From contig NZ_JACIIV010000002.1 of assembly GCF_014205635.1 (NCBI RefSeq), positions 124,001 to 188,000 of the forward strand: a stretch of 64,000 nt of DNA, read 5' to 3'. The notes beneath the pieces are model-generated. The model was given only the letters and a program-made list of their open reading frames with translations, did no database searches and was not told the DNA's origin. The position numbers and the translations under genes were made by a program. The stretch comes from Polymorphobacter multimanifer. GTDB lineage: Bacteria > Pseudomonadota > Alphaproteobacteria > Sphingomonadales > Sphingomonadaceae. Shown here in pieces: positions 33,857-42,065 of this stretch (positions within the stretch are counted from its first letter, which is position 1; the number at the start of each line of letters is the position of its first letter).

Positions 33857-34525
33857 TCAGATCTCGATCAGATGATCGGGAAGCTCGTTGAAGTCGCCAG
33901 CCGTCGGCGGGAAATGTGCAGCAAGGACACCACCGGCAAGGTGGATGGCAGCGGTCATTCCCTCGGCGGGCTTGCCGGCCTTCATGCCAGCTGTCAGCGC
34001 ATCGATGGTGTCCGCCCAATGGTCGGCGGGCACCTTGGCGAACACTGCGGCATCGGCCACCACCTCGGCAATATGGTCCGATGCATCGACATAGAGCAGC
34101 ACACCCGTGCGGCCCGCCGTGGCATCGAGCCCACGCGCGCGAAACTGCGCAAGGGCCGTGCGATGCACCCGGTCGCGCCGCAACCCCTGCGGCGTCAGCA
34201 CGCGGCCAAGCGCCGTGAACCACCCGAGCCCCAACACCACGCCGAAGGTCACCGCCTGGATGACGATCAGCGCCTCCAGGCTGCGACGCTCATGATCGCG
34301 CGGCGTCAGCGAGTCCCAGTCCGGCAAGAGGTCGGCGGGTGACCAGCCGAACACCACCGCAGTGAACGGCAAGGCCAGCGCCAGCAGCGCTGCCAGGCTG
34401 AGTGCGGTTGCCAGATAGCGCTGCGGCTGGGTGGACACGATGACGACGATCTCGCCCGACGTCGCGCGCTCGGCCGCCTTGATCGCGCTGCTGATGCGCT
34501 GGTGATCCTCGGCCGTGAACAGCAT
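33857..34525 (-). CDS. TPM-domain membrane protein
   Basis: 222 residues from ATG 34525, overlapping the stop of the gene before it (TGATG). LFTAEDHQRISSAIKAAERATSGEIVVIVS is the start of a TPM (Psb32/YgcG) domain, interrupted by two membrane helices (YLATALSLAALLALALPFTAVVFG; LEALIVIQAVTFGVVLGLGWF), then LTPQGLRRDRVHRTALAQFRARGL, GVLLYVDASDHIAEVVADAAVFAKV. Third member of a lemA-TPM-TPM operon. TPM proteins are linked to membrane-protein quality control, but no reaction is proven. Confidence 0.85.
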   Translation of the reverse strand: MLFTAEDHQRISSAIKAAERATSGEIVVIVSTQPQRYLATALSLAALLALALPFTAVVFGWSPADLLPDWDSLTPRDHERRSLEALIVIQAVTFGVVLGLGWFTALGRVLTPQGLRRDRVHRTALAQFRARGLDATAGRTGVLLYVDASDHIAEVVADAAVFAKVPADHWADTIDALTAGMKAGKPAEGMTAAIHLAGGVLAAHFPPTAGDFNELPDHLIEI

Positions 34526-35406
34526 CACCAGCTCCCCGACGAACCGCCGCCGCCGAAGCCGCCGCCGCCCCCGCCGAAGCCACCACCGCCGCCGCCCCAG
34601 CCACCACCACCGCCGCCGCCGCCGCCGCCGCCCCAGCCGCCGCCGATACCCGGCCCCCAGATGACCGCACTGCCGCGCCGACGGCCGCGGCCGCCGCGCG
34701 CCACGGCGAAAAATATCCAGATGACGATGATCAGGATCCACATGATCACCGCAAACACGTTGGGGGCTTCCGCCTCTTCGGCGCGCGCCTTGGCAGCCAG
34801 CGCTGCCGCTGCGGCTTCTTCCGGCGGCAGTTGCAGCAGCCGGACGAGTTCAGCCGTGCCAGCCTCGATCCCGCCCGCCATGTCCCCGGCCTTGAACTTG
34901 GGAATGATGGCGCGGCGAATGACTTGCGACGTCATTGCGTCGGTCAGCACGCCCTCGAGGCCATAGCCCACTTCGATGCGCACCTTGCGCTCGTTCGGCG
35001 CCACCAGCAGGATCGCGCCATTGTCGCTCTCCGCCTGGCCGATGCCCCAGTTGCGGCCGAGCTGATAACCATATTCCTCGATCTCATAGCCCATGAGGTC
35101 GGGCACCGTTGCCACCACGAGTTGCTGGTCGGTCGCCGCTTCCAGCGCCGCAAGTTCGCCTTCCAGCCGCGCCTTCGTCTCGGGCGTCAGGATGCCGGCT
35201 GCATCGGTTACCCGGCCTTCCAGCTTCGGAAAGGCCGGCTGGGCCCGCGCTTCGCCCGCGATGCCGAGCACCAGCGCAAGGAGGCTGGCAACGGCAAAGA
35301 GGATCAGCGCGATACGGCTCAGCCGGCTTTCCGACGCATAGTTGCGCTGGCGCTCGTCATCCTTGCGCCGCCATTCGGGCCCCGGTTGCGGCCGTCGTCC
35401 GGCCAT
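34525..35406 (-). CDS. TPM-domain protein with glycine-rich tail (YgcG-like)
   Basis: 293 residues. Membrane helix 1 (LSRIALILFAVASLLALVLG, about 29-48), TPM domain about 57-190 (FPKLEGRVTDAAGILTPE; QQLVVATVPDLMGYEIEEYGYQLGRNWGIG; NGAILLVAPNERKVRIEVGYGLEG), helix 2 (VFAVIMWILIIVIWIFFAVA), then a C-terminal run of about 45 residues that is mostly Gly with Trp and Phe. It starts at ATG 35406, overlapping the lemA stop. The long basic N-terminus before helix 1 is unusual for a signal, so it probably stays membrane-anchored. Confidence 0.88.
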   Translation of the reverse strand: MAGRRPQPGPEWRRKDDERQRNYASESRLSRIALILFAVASLLALVLGIAGEARAQPAFPKLEGRVTDAAGILTPETKARLEGELAALEAATDQQLVVATVPDLMGYEIEEYGYQLGRNWGIGQAESDNGAILLVAPNERKVRIEVGYGLEGVLTDAMTSQVIRRAIIPKFKAGDMAGGIEAGTAELVRLLQLPPEEAAAAALAAKARAEEAEAPNVFAVIMWILIIVIWIFFAVARGGRGRRRGSAVIWGPGIGGGWGGGGGGGGGGGWGGGGGGFGGGGGGFGGGGSSGSW

Positions 35407-36005
35407 CAGAAGGCGACGGCCGGCGCCGTCTGGGCATTGGCGGTCGTCGCCTTGAACGGCGCGATCGGCTCGGCACCATAGATCACCTTGGCCGCGATGA
35501 TCGCCGGGAAGGTGCGAATCTCGGTGTTGTAGGCCTGCACGGCCTGATTATAGTCGCGGCGCGACACGGTGATGCGGTTCTCGGTGCCTTCAAGCTGCGA
35601 CTGCAGCTGCAGGAAGTTCTCGTTTGAGCGCAATTCGGGATACTTCTCCACCGTCACGAGCAACCGGCCCAGTGCCGAGCCAACCTGGCCCTGCGCCTGT
35701 TCGAAGGCCGCGATCTGCGCGGGATCGGAAAGCTTGGTAGGGTCGACCGTAACCTGCGTGGCACTGGCACGGGCGCGGGTCACCGCTTCGAGCACTTCGC
35801 GCTCCTGGGCGGCAAAACCCTTCACCGTGGCTACGAGGTTCGGGATCAGATCGGCGCGGCGCTGGTACTGGTTTTCCACATCGCCCCACTTGGCCTTCAC
35901 ATTTTCTTCCTGCGTGGGAATGGTGTTGATACCGCAGCCGGACAGGGTCACCGTCATCGCGGTGAGCATCCCGAGCTGGGCAATTCGGCGAAAAACGGCG
36001 GCCAT
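35406..36005 (-). CDS. lemA: LemA family lipoprotein-like protein
   Basis: 199 residues from ATG 36005 (ribosome site GAGGGGA). Signal and lipobox TVTLSGC. The conserved LemA core follows: NTIPTQEENVKAKWGDVENQYQRRADLIPNLVATVKG, then helix-rich ARASAT and SNENFLQLQSQLEGTENRI, with YNTEIRTFP near the end. LemA proteins form an antiparallel helix bundle at the membrane; function unsettled. The lemA-TPM-TPM order is widely conserved and suggests one complex. Confidence 0.93.
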   Translation of the reverse strand: MAAVFRRIAQLGMLTAMTVTLSGCGINTIPTQEENVKAKWGDVENQYQRRADLIPNLVATVKGFAAQEREVLEAVTRARASATQVTVDPTKLSDPAQIAAFEQAQGQVGSALGRLLVTVEKYPELRSNENFLQLQSQLEGTENRITVSRRDYNQAVQAYNTEIRTFPAIIAAKVIYGAEPIAPFKATTANAQTAPAVAF

Positions 36006-36094
36006 CAAGCGTCCCCTCAAAAGCAAACATCGGTTGACCACAACCGGTCCGACACAAGATAGTGTGCGCTCGGCGGTTTCAACAGGGGGTGACC

Positions 36095-36535
36095 ATGCTT
36101 CAGGAGTTCAAGGCCTTCATTGCCCGCGGCAACGTGCTCGACCTGGCGGTGGCTGTCATCATCGGCGCCGCATTCGGCACGATCGTCACCTCATTCACCG
36201 AAGAGCTGATCATGCCGGTGCTCGGCCTCCTCACCGGTGGCGTCAATTTCTCCAGCCAGTTCATCATGCTCGGCCCCGTGCCGTCCGACTATGCCGGCTC
36301 GCTGACCGATTACGACGCGCTCAAGGCCGCCGGCGTGCCGCTGTTCGGCTACGGCGCCTTCATCACCAAGGTCATCAACTTCGTCATCGTCGCCTTCGTG
36401 ATCTTCATGCTCGTGCGCATTGCCAACAGGCTGATGAGGCCGGCCGTGGCGCCGCCAGCGCCCCCGCCCGGCCCGAGCGCCGAGGAACCCCTGCTTGCGG
36501 AAATCCGCGATGAGCTGCGCAAGCGGAGCCTGTAG
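36095..36535 (+). CDS. mscL: Large-conductance mechanosensitive channel
   Basis: 146 residues from ATG 36095 (GGGGT ribosome site). FKAFIARGNVLDLAVAVIIGAAFGTIVTSF is the N-terminal helix and TM1 pore; TM2 is FITKVINFVIVAFVIFMLVRIANRL; the C-terminal helix is EEPLLAEIRDELRKR. The periplasmic loop is of normal length. MscL opens under membrane tension and releases solutes during osmotic downshock. The META-domain lipoprotein gene starts directly at its stop codon. Confidence 0.96.
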   Translation: MLQEFKAFIARGNVLDLAVAVIIGAAFGTIVTSFTEELIMPVLGLLTGGVNFSSQFIMLGPVPSDYAGSLTDYDALKAAGVPLFGYGAFITKVINFVIVAFVIFMLVRIANRLMRPAVAPPAPPPGPSAEEPLLAEIRDELRKRSL

Positions 36536-36988
36536 ATGCGGCGAGCGCTCTTCGGTCTTCTCGGCGCAATGCTGCTGGCGTCCTGCAGCACCAGCGAAGC
36601 GGCACGGCTCGCAAGGGGCGAGCCACCGCCGCTCGGTGGCACCCTCGTAGGCGGGCCCTGGCTGGTCGAGGATCTCAACGGCGGCCGCATGGTCGCAAGC
36701 GTCCGCGTCGACCTGACCTTCGATCCCGGGGACGCCGGGACGAGCCGCGTCACCGGTCGCTCGGGCTGCAACCGCTTCACCGGCGATTGGCAGCAAAATG
36801 GCGCTGCCGTGAAGTTCGGCCCGCTTGCCTCCACCCGCATGGGCTGCGCGCCGGCGCTGATGGAATTCGAGGGAAAGTTCCTGACAACGCTGGAGGCTGT
36901 CACCATCGTGGCATTCGATGCCAGCGGGGCTGCACTGCTCAAGGCCAGCGACGGCCGTGCGATCAAGCTGCGACGGGCAAAGCCTTAA
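36536..36988 (+). CDS. META-domain (HslJ-like) lipoprotein
   Basis: 150 residues; ATG 36536 follows the mscL stop with no gap. Lipobox LLASC. META domain: GPWLVEDLNGGRMV, then VTGRSGCNRFTGDWQQNGAAVKFGPLASTRMGC and MEFEGKFLTTLEAV. Such domains occur in HslJ, linked to novobiocin and heat-shock response, and in other envelope proteins; the exact role is unknown. Convergent with the Rrf2 gene, sharing TTAA as both stop codons. Confidence 0.85.
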   Translation: MRRALFGLLGAMLLASCSTSEAARLARGEPPPLGGTLVGGPWLVEDLNGGRMVASVRVDLTFDPGDAGTSRVTGRSGCNRFTGDWQQNGAAVKFGPLASTRMGCAPALMEFEGKFLTTLEAVTIVAFDASGAALLKASDGRAIKLRRAKP

Positions 36989-37410
36989 GCGGCAAGCCGT
37001 TCGAGCGAAAGATCGGCGAGGGTGGTGGTGTCGAGGATCGCTGCCGTCTGGTCACGCACCGTGAGCATTACCTTGCGGATGACGCAGCTGGTCTCCTCGA
37101 AACAGTCCGAACAGCGCTGATAAGCGCTCACCGATACGCAGGGCACCAGCGCAATCGGCCCTTCGATCAAGCGAATGATTTCGCCGAAGCTGATCTCGCT
37201 CGCCGGCCGCGCCAGCCGATAGCCGCCCATCTTGCCGCGGTAGCTGTTCACCAGCCCGCCATGCTTGAGCTCGAGGAGAATGATCTCGAGAAATTTGCGC
37301 GGCAATTTCTGGTCGGCGGCAATCACCGAGATCGGCACTGGAGCAGCACTGTTCGATTGCGCAATGAAGATGAGGGCGCGCAAGGCATAGCGGGAGCGCT
37401 GGGTCAACAT
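36985..37410 (-). CDS. Rrf2-family transcriptional regulator, iron-sulfur type
   Basis: 141 residues from ATG 37410. Winged helix-turn-helix MLTQRSRYALRALIFIAQ, PISVIAADQKLPRKFLEIILLELKHGGLVNSYRGKMGGYRLARP. Cys residues at 91, 100, 103 and 109 lie where Rrf2/IscR-type regulators hold a [2Fe-2S] cluster, so it may sense iron, oxygen or nitric oxide. The cysteine spacing is not the exact IscR pattern. No isc or suf genes are next to it. An inverted repeat at 37508-37543 in the divergent region is a possible binding site. Confidence 0.87.
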   Translation of the reverse strand: MLTQRSRYALRALIFIAQSNSAAPVPISVIAADQKLPRKFLEIILLELKHGGLVNSYRGKMGGYRLARPASEISFGEIIRLIEGPIALVPCVSVSAYQRCSDCFEETSCVIRKVMLTVRDQTAAILDTTTLADLSLERLAA

Positions 37411-37661
37411 GTTCAACTCTATGCACAAGCTAGGGATAGGAGCAAGCGCAGCCAGCTGAAAACATATCCGCAAACTTGGTAAAATCTCCCAAATGTCTGG
37501 ACTAGAATGTTACGTGCGTATTGCTGATCTAGCGCACGTTACAGATAAGCTGTTGTTTTTACATGACTCTATGCACGCACCGAAAACTGGCACGCACTGT
37601 GCAAAGCTCCTGGCATGACGGCGCCGGATGGTCCGGTGCAGTCCCAAACAGGAGATACATC
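37411..37661. promoter_or_regulatory. Divergent control region, Rrf2 gene / UrcA gene
   Basis: 250 bases. An imperfect inverted repeat, TGTTACGTGCG (37508-37518) and CGCACGTTACA (37533-37543), matches at 10 of 11 positions. GCACGCAC occurs at 37573-37580 and again at 37590-37597, 17 bases apart. TGGCACG-CACT-GTGCA at 37588-37603 resembles a sigma-54 -24/-12 promoter with one mismatch, about 60 bases before the UrcA start. Function is inferred. Confidence 0.4.
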
Positions 37662-38012
37662 ATGTTCGCTTTCGCACAGTCGACCGCCAGCCGCGCCGCT
37701 TTCGGTCTTGTCGGCACCGTCATCGGTGCAGCCCTTTGCATCGGCGCCGCTGCCGGCCCCGCCCAGGCGCAGCAGGTCGATGCACCGCGCAGCGTCAAGG
37801 TCGCGATCGGTGATCTGAACCTCGCCAGCACCGTCGATCACAAGCGCCTCGACACCCGGCTGCGCGCGGCCGCCCGCTCAGTTTGCGCCAACGGCGGTGA
37901 CACCATCGCCGACCGCACCCATCAGAGCCAGTGCATCCGCGACGCCATCAAGGCGACCGAGCCGGCACGCATGGCCGCCACCGCGCGCCCTTCGGTCGAT
38001 CCGGTCGGTTGA
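37662..38012 (+). CDS. UrcA family protein
   Basis: 116 residues from ATG 37662 (CAGGAG ribosome site). Signal peptide ending at AAAGPAQAQ, then the UrcA pattern: RSVKVAIGDLNLASTVDHKRLDTRLRAAARSVCANG with a second Cys in HQSQCIRDAI, so the two Cys probably pair. UrcA proteins are abundant in sphingomonads and caulobacters; role unknown. Single gene with its own control region. Confidence 0.85.
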   Translation: MFAFAQSTASRAAFGLVGTVIGAALCIGAAAGPAQAQQVDAPRSVKVAIGDLNLASTVDHKRLDTRLRAAARSVCANGGDTIADRTHQSQCIRDAIKATEPARMAATARPSVDPVG

Positions 38013-38108
38013 TCGGTCAGGCTGCTCCGGCGCTTCCCGGACGAGCAGGGCCTTCGCATCTCCCGATCCCTCCCTCGCCCGGCGGGGGTCCTGCTCACCA
38101 GGTCGGCG

Positions 38109-39365
38109 TCAGTGGTTCATGCCGTCGAAGAAGTCCTTGTTCGTCACCGAATCCTTCATCTTGTCGATCAGGAACTCGATTGCATCCACGGTTCCCATCT
38201 GCATCAGGATGCGGCGCAGCACCCACATCTTGGTGAGGGTGTTCTTGTCCACCAGCAGCTCTTCCTTGCGGGTGCCCGACTTGCCGATGTCGATCGCCGG
38301 GAACACGCGCTTGTCGGCAATCTTGCGGTCGAGCACGATTTCGGCGTTGCCGGTGCCCTTGAATTCCTCGAAGATGACCTCGTCCATCCGGCTGCCGGTG
38401 TCGATCAGCGCCGTCGAGATGATCGTCAGCGAGCCGCCTTCCTCGATGTTGCGCGCCGCACCGAAGAAGCGCTTGGGCCGCTGCAGCGCATTGGCATCGA
38501 CACCGCCGGTCAGCACCTTGCCCGAGCTCGGCACCACCGTGTTGTAGGCGCGCCCCAGGCGGGTGATGTTGTCGAGCAGGATGATCACGTCGCGCTTGTG
38601 CTCGACCAGCCGCTTGGCCTTTTCGATCACCATCTCGGCAATCTGCACATGCCGCGTCGCCGGCTCATCGAAGGTCGAGGAAATCACCTCGCCCTTCACC
38701 GTCCGCTGCATGTCGGTCACTTCCTCGGGCCGCTCGTCGATCAGCAGCACGATCAGATAGCATTCGGGGTGGTTGGCGCTGATGGCCCGGGCAATGTTCT
38801 GCATCATCATCGTCTTGCCGACGCGCGGGGGGGCGACGATCAGGCAACGCTGCCCCTTGCCGAGCGGCGAGACGACATCGATGATCCGGCCGGTCTTGTC
38901 CTTGATCGTCGGATCGTAATTCTCGAGGTTGAGCTTCTCTTCCGGATAGAGCGGCGTGAGATTGTCGAAGTTGACGCGGTGGCGCACTGCCTCGGGCTGA
39001 TCGAAATTGACCGAAACCACGCGGTTGAGCGCGAAATAGCGTTCGCCATTGGCCGGGGACTTGATCTCGCCCTCGACCGTATCGCCGGTGCGCAGCCCGA
39101 AGCGGCGGACGATCTGCGGGTTCACATAGATATCATCGGGGCCGGCGAGATAGTTGCTCTCGGCCGAGCGCAAAAAGCCGAACCCATCGGGCATCACCTC
39201 GATCGTGCCCGAGCCGGTGATCTCGTTGCCGGCTTCCGCCGTGGTCTTGAGGATGGCGAAGATGATGTCCTGCTTGCGCAGCGTCGAGGCGTTCTCGACC
39301 TCGAGCTCCTCGGCCATGGCCACGAGTTCGGCGGGGGTCTTCTTCTTCAGGTCATGGAGATGCAT
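38109..39365 (-). CDS. rho: Transcription termination factor Rho
   Basis: 418 residues from ATG 39365 ([23 protein letters not shown]), the usual family start; a TTG at 39383 in frame is less likely. Cold-shock RNA-binding domain [17 protein letters not shown], Walker A APPRVGKT at 178-186, Walker [16 protein letters not shown], and Q/R-loop [20 protein letters not shown]. The hexameric helicase ends untranslated and antisense transcripts. That matters in a segment with few intrinsic terminators, such as this one. Confidence 0.97.
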   Translation of the reverse strand: MHLHDLKKKTPAELVAMAEELEVENASTLRKQDIIFAILKTTAEAGNEITGSGTIEVMPDGFGFLRSAESNYLAGPDDIYVNPQIVRRFGLRTGDTVEGEIKSPANGERYFALNRVVSVNFDQPEAVRHRVNFDNLTPLYPEEKLNLENYDPTIKDKTGRIIDVVSPLGKGQRCLIVAPPRVGKTMMMQNIARAISANHPECYLIVLLIDERPEEVTDMQRTVKGEVISSTFDEPATRHVQIAEMVIEKAKRLVEHKRDVIILLDNITRLGRAYNTVVPSSGKVLTGGVDANALQRPKRFFGAARNIEEGGSLTIISTALIDTGSRMDEVIFEEFKGTGNAEIVLDRKIADKRVFPAIDIGKSGTRKEELLVDKNTLTKMWVLRRILMQMGTVDAIEFLIDKMKDSVTNKDFFDGMNH

Positions 39366-39517
39366 GAAAGGGGGTCTTTGCAAAAGACAGCGGCGGCATG
39401 AAGCGGGCGCTGTATGGGCTGATATGGAGGATCAAAGCCGGCCGCACGCCAGGACGGGTGCGGACGCTGCGGAATTAGGGGCTCAGACCTTCGCGGTCAA
39501 GGCCATGGCCGAGCGGC

Positions 39518-39820
39518 TCAGCGCTTTTTGACGAACTCGGCACGCAGCACGAGCCCCTTGATGCCATCGAAGCGGCAATCGATCTCCTGTGGATCGCCGG
39601 TGAGGCGGATCGACTTGATCAGCGTGCCGCGCCGGAGCGTCTGCCCTTCGCCCTTGACGTCGAGATCCTTGATCAGCGTTACCTGGTCGCCATCGGCGAG
39701 AAGGTTGCCAACCGAATCGCGCACCTCGACGCGTCCGGCAGCAGCCTGCTTCGCCGCCAGTTCGGCCGCGGGCATCCATTCACCACTGTCGTCGTCATAG
39801 ACATAGTCATCGTCGCTCAT
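39518..39820 (-). CDS. PhnA/YjdM-like domain protein
   Basis: 100 residues from ATG 39820. The C-terminal 65 residues form the PhnA domain: VRDSVGNLLADGDQVTLIKDLDVKG, GQTLRRGTLIKSIRLT, DCRFDGIKGLVLRAEFVKK. The N-terminus is acidic and lacks the zinc ribbon found in full-length YjdM. Despite the old name, the domain is not shown to act on phosphonates; a nucleic-acid-binding SH3-like fold is likely. Confidence 0.85.
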   Translation of the reverse strand: MSDDDYVYDDDSGEWMPAAELAAKQAAAGRVEVRDSVGNLLADGDQVTLIKDLDVKGEGQTLRRGTLIKSIRLTGDPQEIDCRFDGIKGLVLRAEFVKKR

Positions 39821-39919
39821 GCCGATCATCCTTCGGGGCCTGCCATGCGCCCCGCCCCTTGCAGTGGCAAGCCGCACCCGCCACTCTGCGGAAAACCCAT
39901 CAGAAAAAGGCCTTGCCCC

Positions 39920-40297
39920 ATGCCCGTCGAAGCGCTTGGCGACTATGACGACAACAACATCTTCGCGCGCATCCTCCGCGGCGAGATCCCCTGCACCAAG
40001 GTCCATGAGGACAAGTGGTCGCTCGCCTTCCACGACATCAACCCCCAGGCGCCCACCCATGTGCTCGTCATCCCCAAGGGACGCTGGCGAAGCTGGGCAG
40101 ATTTTTCGGCGCAGGCGCCGGATGCGGAAATCGCCGGATACGTCCGCGCGGTAGGGCGGGTGGCCAAGGCGCTCGGGCTGGAGGTGCCGGGCTACCGGCT
40201 GCTCGCCAACGCCGGCCTTGATGCGCACCAGGAGGTGCCGCACCTGCACATCCATATCTTCGGCGGCAAGCCGCTCGGCGCGATGCTCAGCCGTTAA
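39920..40297 (+). CDS. HIT-family nucleotide hydrolase (HinT-like)
   Basis: 125 residues from ATG 39920. NIFARILRGEIPCTKVHEDKWSLAFHDINPQAPTHVLVIPK is the HIT front half; the catalytic triad is H108-L-H110-I-H112 followed by FGGKPLG. HinT-type enzymes split adenosine phosphoramidates. Convergent with the TetR gene; both stops share TTAA at 40294-40297. Confidence 0.93.
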   Translation: MPVEALGDYDDNNIFARILRGEIPCTKVHEDKWSLAFHDINPQAPTHVLVIPKGRWRSWADFSAQAPDAEIAGYVRAVGRVAKALGLEVPGYRLLANAGLDAHQEVPHLHIHIFGGKPLGAMLSR

Positions 40298-40962
40298 ACA
40301 ACATAGCCACACGCAGCGCGCATGAAGCGCACCGTCTCGCGCTCGATGCGCGCATGCTCGGCGGGATCGTCGGTGCAGAACATCCGGTCGATCGCTTCGC
40401 CAACGAAATGATGGGTGAAGGACGCCGCAATATCGATCTCGATGCCGGTGATGCTGCGCTTGGCGAAAGCCGCCTGCATGTGCCGCTGTACCCACTCCAC
40501 CACGGTGTCCTTGGCGGCATGGTAGAAGGGCTCGACATCGGCATTCTTCATCATCTTCACGCGCGGGCTGGCGTCGCACGGGTCTCCGCCCATGTTCTCC
40601 CACATGGTGTTTGTGCGCACGAACTCGAACACCCGCGGCACGATGATGCCGGGCTCCAGGTCCTCAAGCGCATCATTGCCTTCCATATAGGCGATCATCA
40701 GCTCACCGTGGCGCCGGCCGAGCTCGGCCAGCAGCTTCGCCTTGGAGCCGAAATGATAGAAGATCGAGCCCTCCGACACATCGGCCTCACGCGCGATATC
40801 CGCCGTGCCCGTCGCGGTAAAACCCTTGGTGGAGAACAGCATATAAGCTGCGGCAAGCACGCGCGCCTTGGTCTCGGCAGGGTCGTAGCGCCGGGCGCGG
40901 CTATCGACACGCAACTCGGCACGGGTTTCAGACAAACGGGAATCGATCGCGCGTGTGGCCAC
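40294..40962 (-). CDS. TetR-family transcriptional regulator
   Basis: 222 residues from GTG 40962 (AGGAAAGAAG ribosome site). HTH at about residues 31-76: ETKARVLAAAYMLFSTKGFTATGTADIAREADVSEGSIFYHFGSKAKLL. The ligand domain has no named family. It is divergent from the alpha/beta hydrolase gene. The 86-base gap contains AAAGTC twice, 16 bases apart (41017-41022 and 41033-41038), a possible operator for both genes. Confidence 0.9.
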   Translation of the reverse strand: MATRAIDSRLSETRAELRVDSRARRYDPAETKARVLAAAYMLFSTKGFTATGTADIAREADVSEGSIFYHFGSKAKLLAELGRRHGELMIAYMEGNDALEDLEPGIIVPRVFEFVRTNTMWENMGGDPCDASPRVKMMKNADVEPFYHAAKDTVVEWVQRHMQAAFAKRSITGIEIDIAASFTHHFVGEAIDRMFCTDDPAEHARIERETVRFMRAACGYVV

Positions 40963-41048
40963 TATGCTTCTTTCCTATGCCCCCGGGCCCCGGTCCTATA
41001 CGCTGCCATCTGAGTAAAAGTCAAAAAACTTCAAAGTCGGGGCGGGGA

Positions 41049-41933
41049 ATGGCGTTGAATGCGGCATATCGAGACGGCTGGTACTGGTCGCATGACGGCC
41101 TGCGCCTGCATTATCGCGACTGGCCGGGCGCGACGGACCGTCCCGCCCTTCTGTGCATTCCCGGCCTCACCCGCAACGCCGCCGATTTCGAGGCGCTTGC
41201 AGCACGGTTGGCAGGCCGCTGGCGGCTGGTCGCCGTCGATCTGCGCGGACGTGGCGAATCCGCCTGGCCGAAGGACTCCCTCACCTATGTGTCGCTCACT
41301 TATCTCCTCGATCTCGGCCGGCTGATAGAGTCCGCGGGGCTGCAACGCTTCGTGGTGATCGGCAATTCGGTGGGCGGGCTGCTGGCGATGCAGCTCGCCA
41401 CCGGCCACCGCGCCGCCATGGCCGGCGTGGTGCTGAACGACATCGGCCCCGCGCTGGAGGCGGAGGGAATGGCGCGGCTGCGCGCCAATGTCGGCCGCGC
41501 CGCAAGCTGGCCCACCTGGGTGCACGCCGCACGCGACCTGCAGAGCCGCGCGGCACAGATCCATCCCGATTGGGGCCTCGCCGATTGGCTCGCCCATGCC
41601 CACCGGCTGTGCCGCCTCTCCGGCTCGGGCCGGATCATCTTCGACTATGACCCGCGTATCGCCGAGCCTTTCAGGCTGCCCGGCCGCGATGCCGGCATCG
41701 ACCTGTGGACGGCCTTCGACAAGCTCGCCGGACTACCGGTGCTCAGCCTGCGCGGCGCACTTTCGGACGTGCTGACAGCCGCAAGCCAGGCCGAAATGGC
41801 GCGCCGCCTTGCGGATATGCAGGTCGCAGAAGTGCCGCGCGTCGGCCATGCGCCCACCCTTGCGGAGCCGGCCGCGGCAACGGCACTCGATATCCTGCTC
41901 GCGCGGGTTGCGGATCACGCGATGCGAGGCTGA
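41049..41933 (+). CDS. Alpha/beta-hydrolase fold enzyme
   Basis: 294 residues from ATG 41049 (GGGGCGGGG just before). Oxyanion region ALLCIPGLTRNAADF, then VDLRGRGESAWPKD, nucleophile Ser107 in VIGNSVGGLLA, and the late His in RVGHAPTLAEP. The acid is probably the Asp of RGALSDVL. Substrate unknown; ester or lactone hydrolysis is typical. Probably controlled by the divergent TetR. Confidence 0.88.
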   Translation: MALNAAYRDGWYWSHDGLRLHYRDWPGATDRPALLCIPGLTRNAADFEALAARLAGRWRLVAVDLRGRGESAWPKDSLTYVSLTYLLDLGRLIESAGLQRFVVIGNSVGGLLAMQLATGHRAAMAGVVLNDIGPALEAEGMARLRANVGRAASWPTWVHAARDLQSRAAQIHPDWGLADWLAHAHRLCRLSGSGRIIFDYDPRIAEPFRLPGRDAGIDLWTAFDKLAGLPVLSLRGALSDVLTAASQAEMARRLADMQVAEVPRVGHAPTLAEPAAATALDILLARVADHAMRG

Positions 41934-41960
41934 TCCTGCCGTTGCAACCATATCTGCCGA

Positions 41961-42030
41961 CGCCGCGTACAAGCCCCCGCAGCGTACAAGAGTTAACATA
42001 AGGTCATATTGCGTAATTTTGCGTAACGCA
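41961..42030 (+). promoter_or_regulatory. Repeat-containing leader of the PEP-CTERM gene
   Basis: GCGTACAAG occurs at 41965-41973 and 41982-41990, 17 bases apart, and is followed by GCGTAA-tttt-GCGTAA and an AT-rich stretch. The spacing of nearly two helical turns suggests a protein binding site ahead of the gene at 42066. Inference only. Confidence 0.35.
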
Positions 42031-42065
42031 TTAGGGAACCAATTCATGATTTCAGGGGGATATTG

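Noticed and set aside
34560-34640. GCC/CCG repeat tract looks like a microsatellite or CRISPR-like array
   Set aside because: It is the coding sequence of the glycine-rich tail of the YgcG-like protein, with no spacer pattern.
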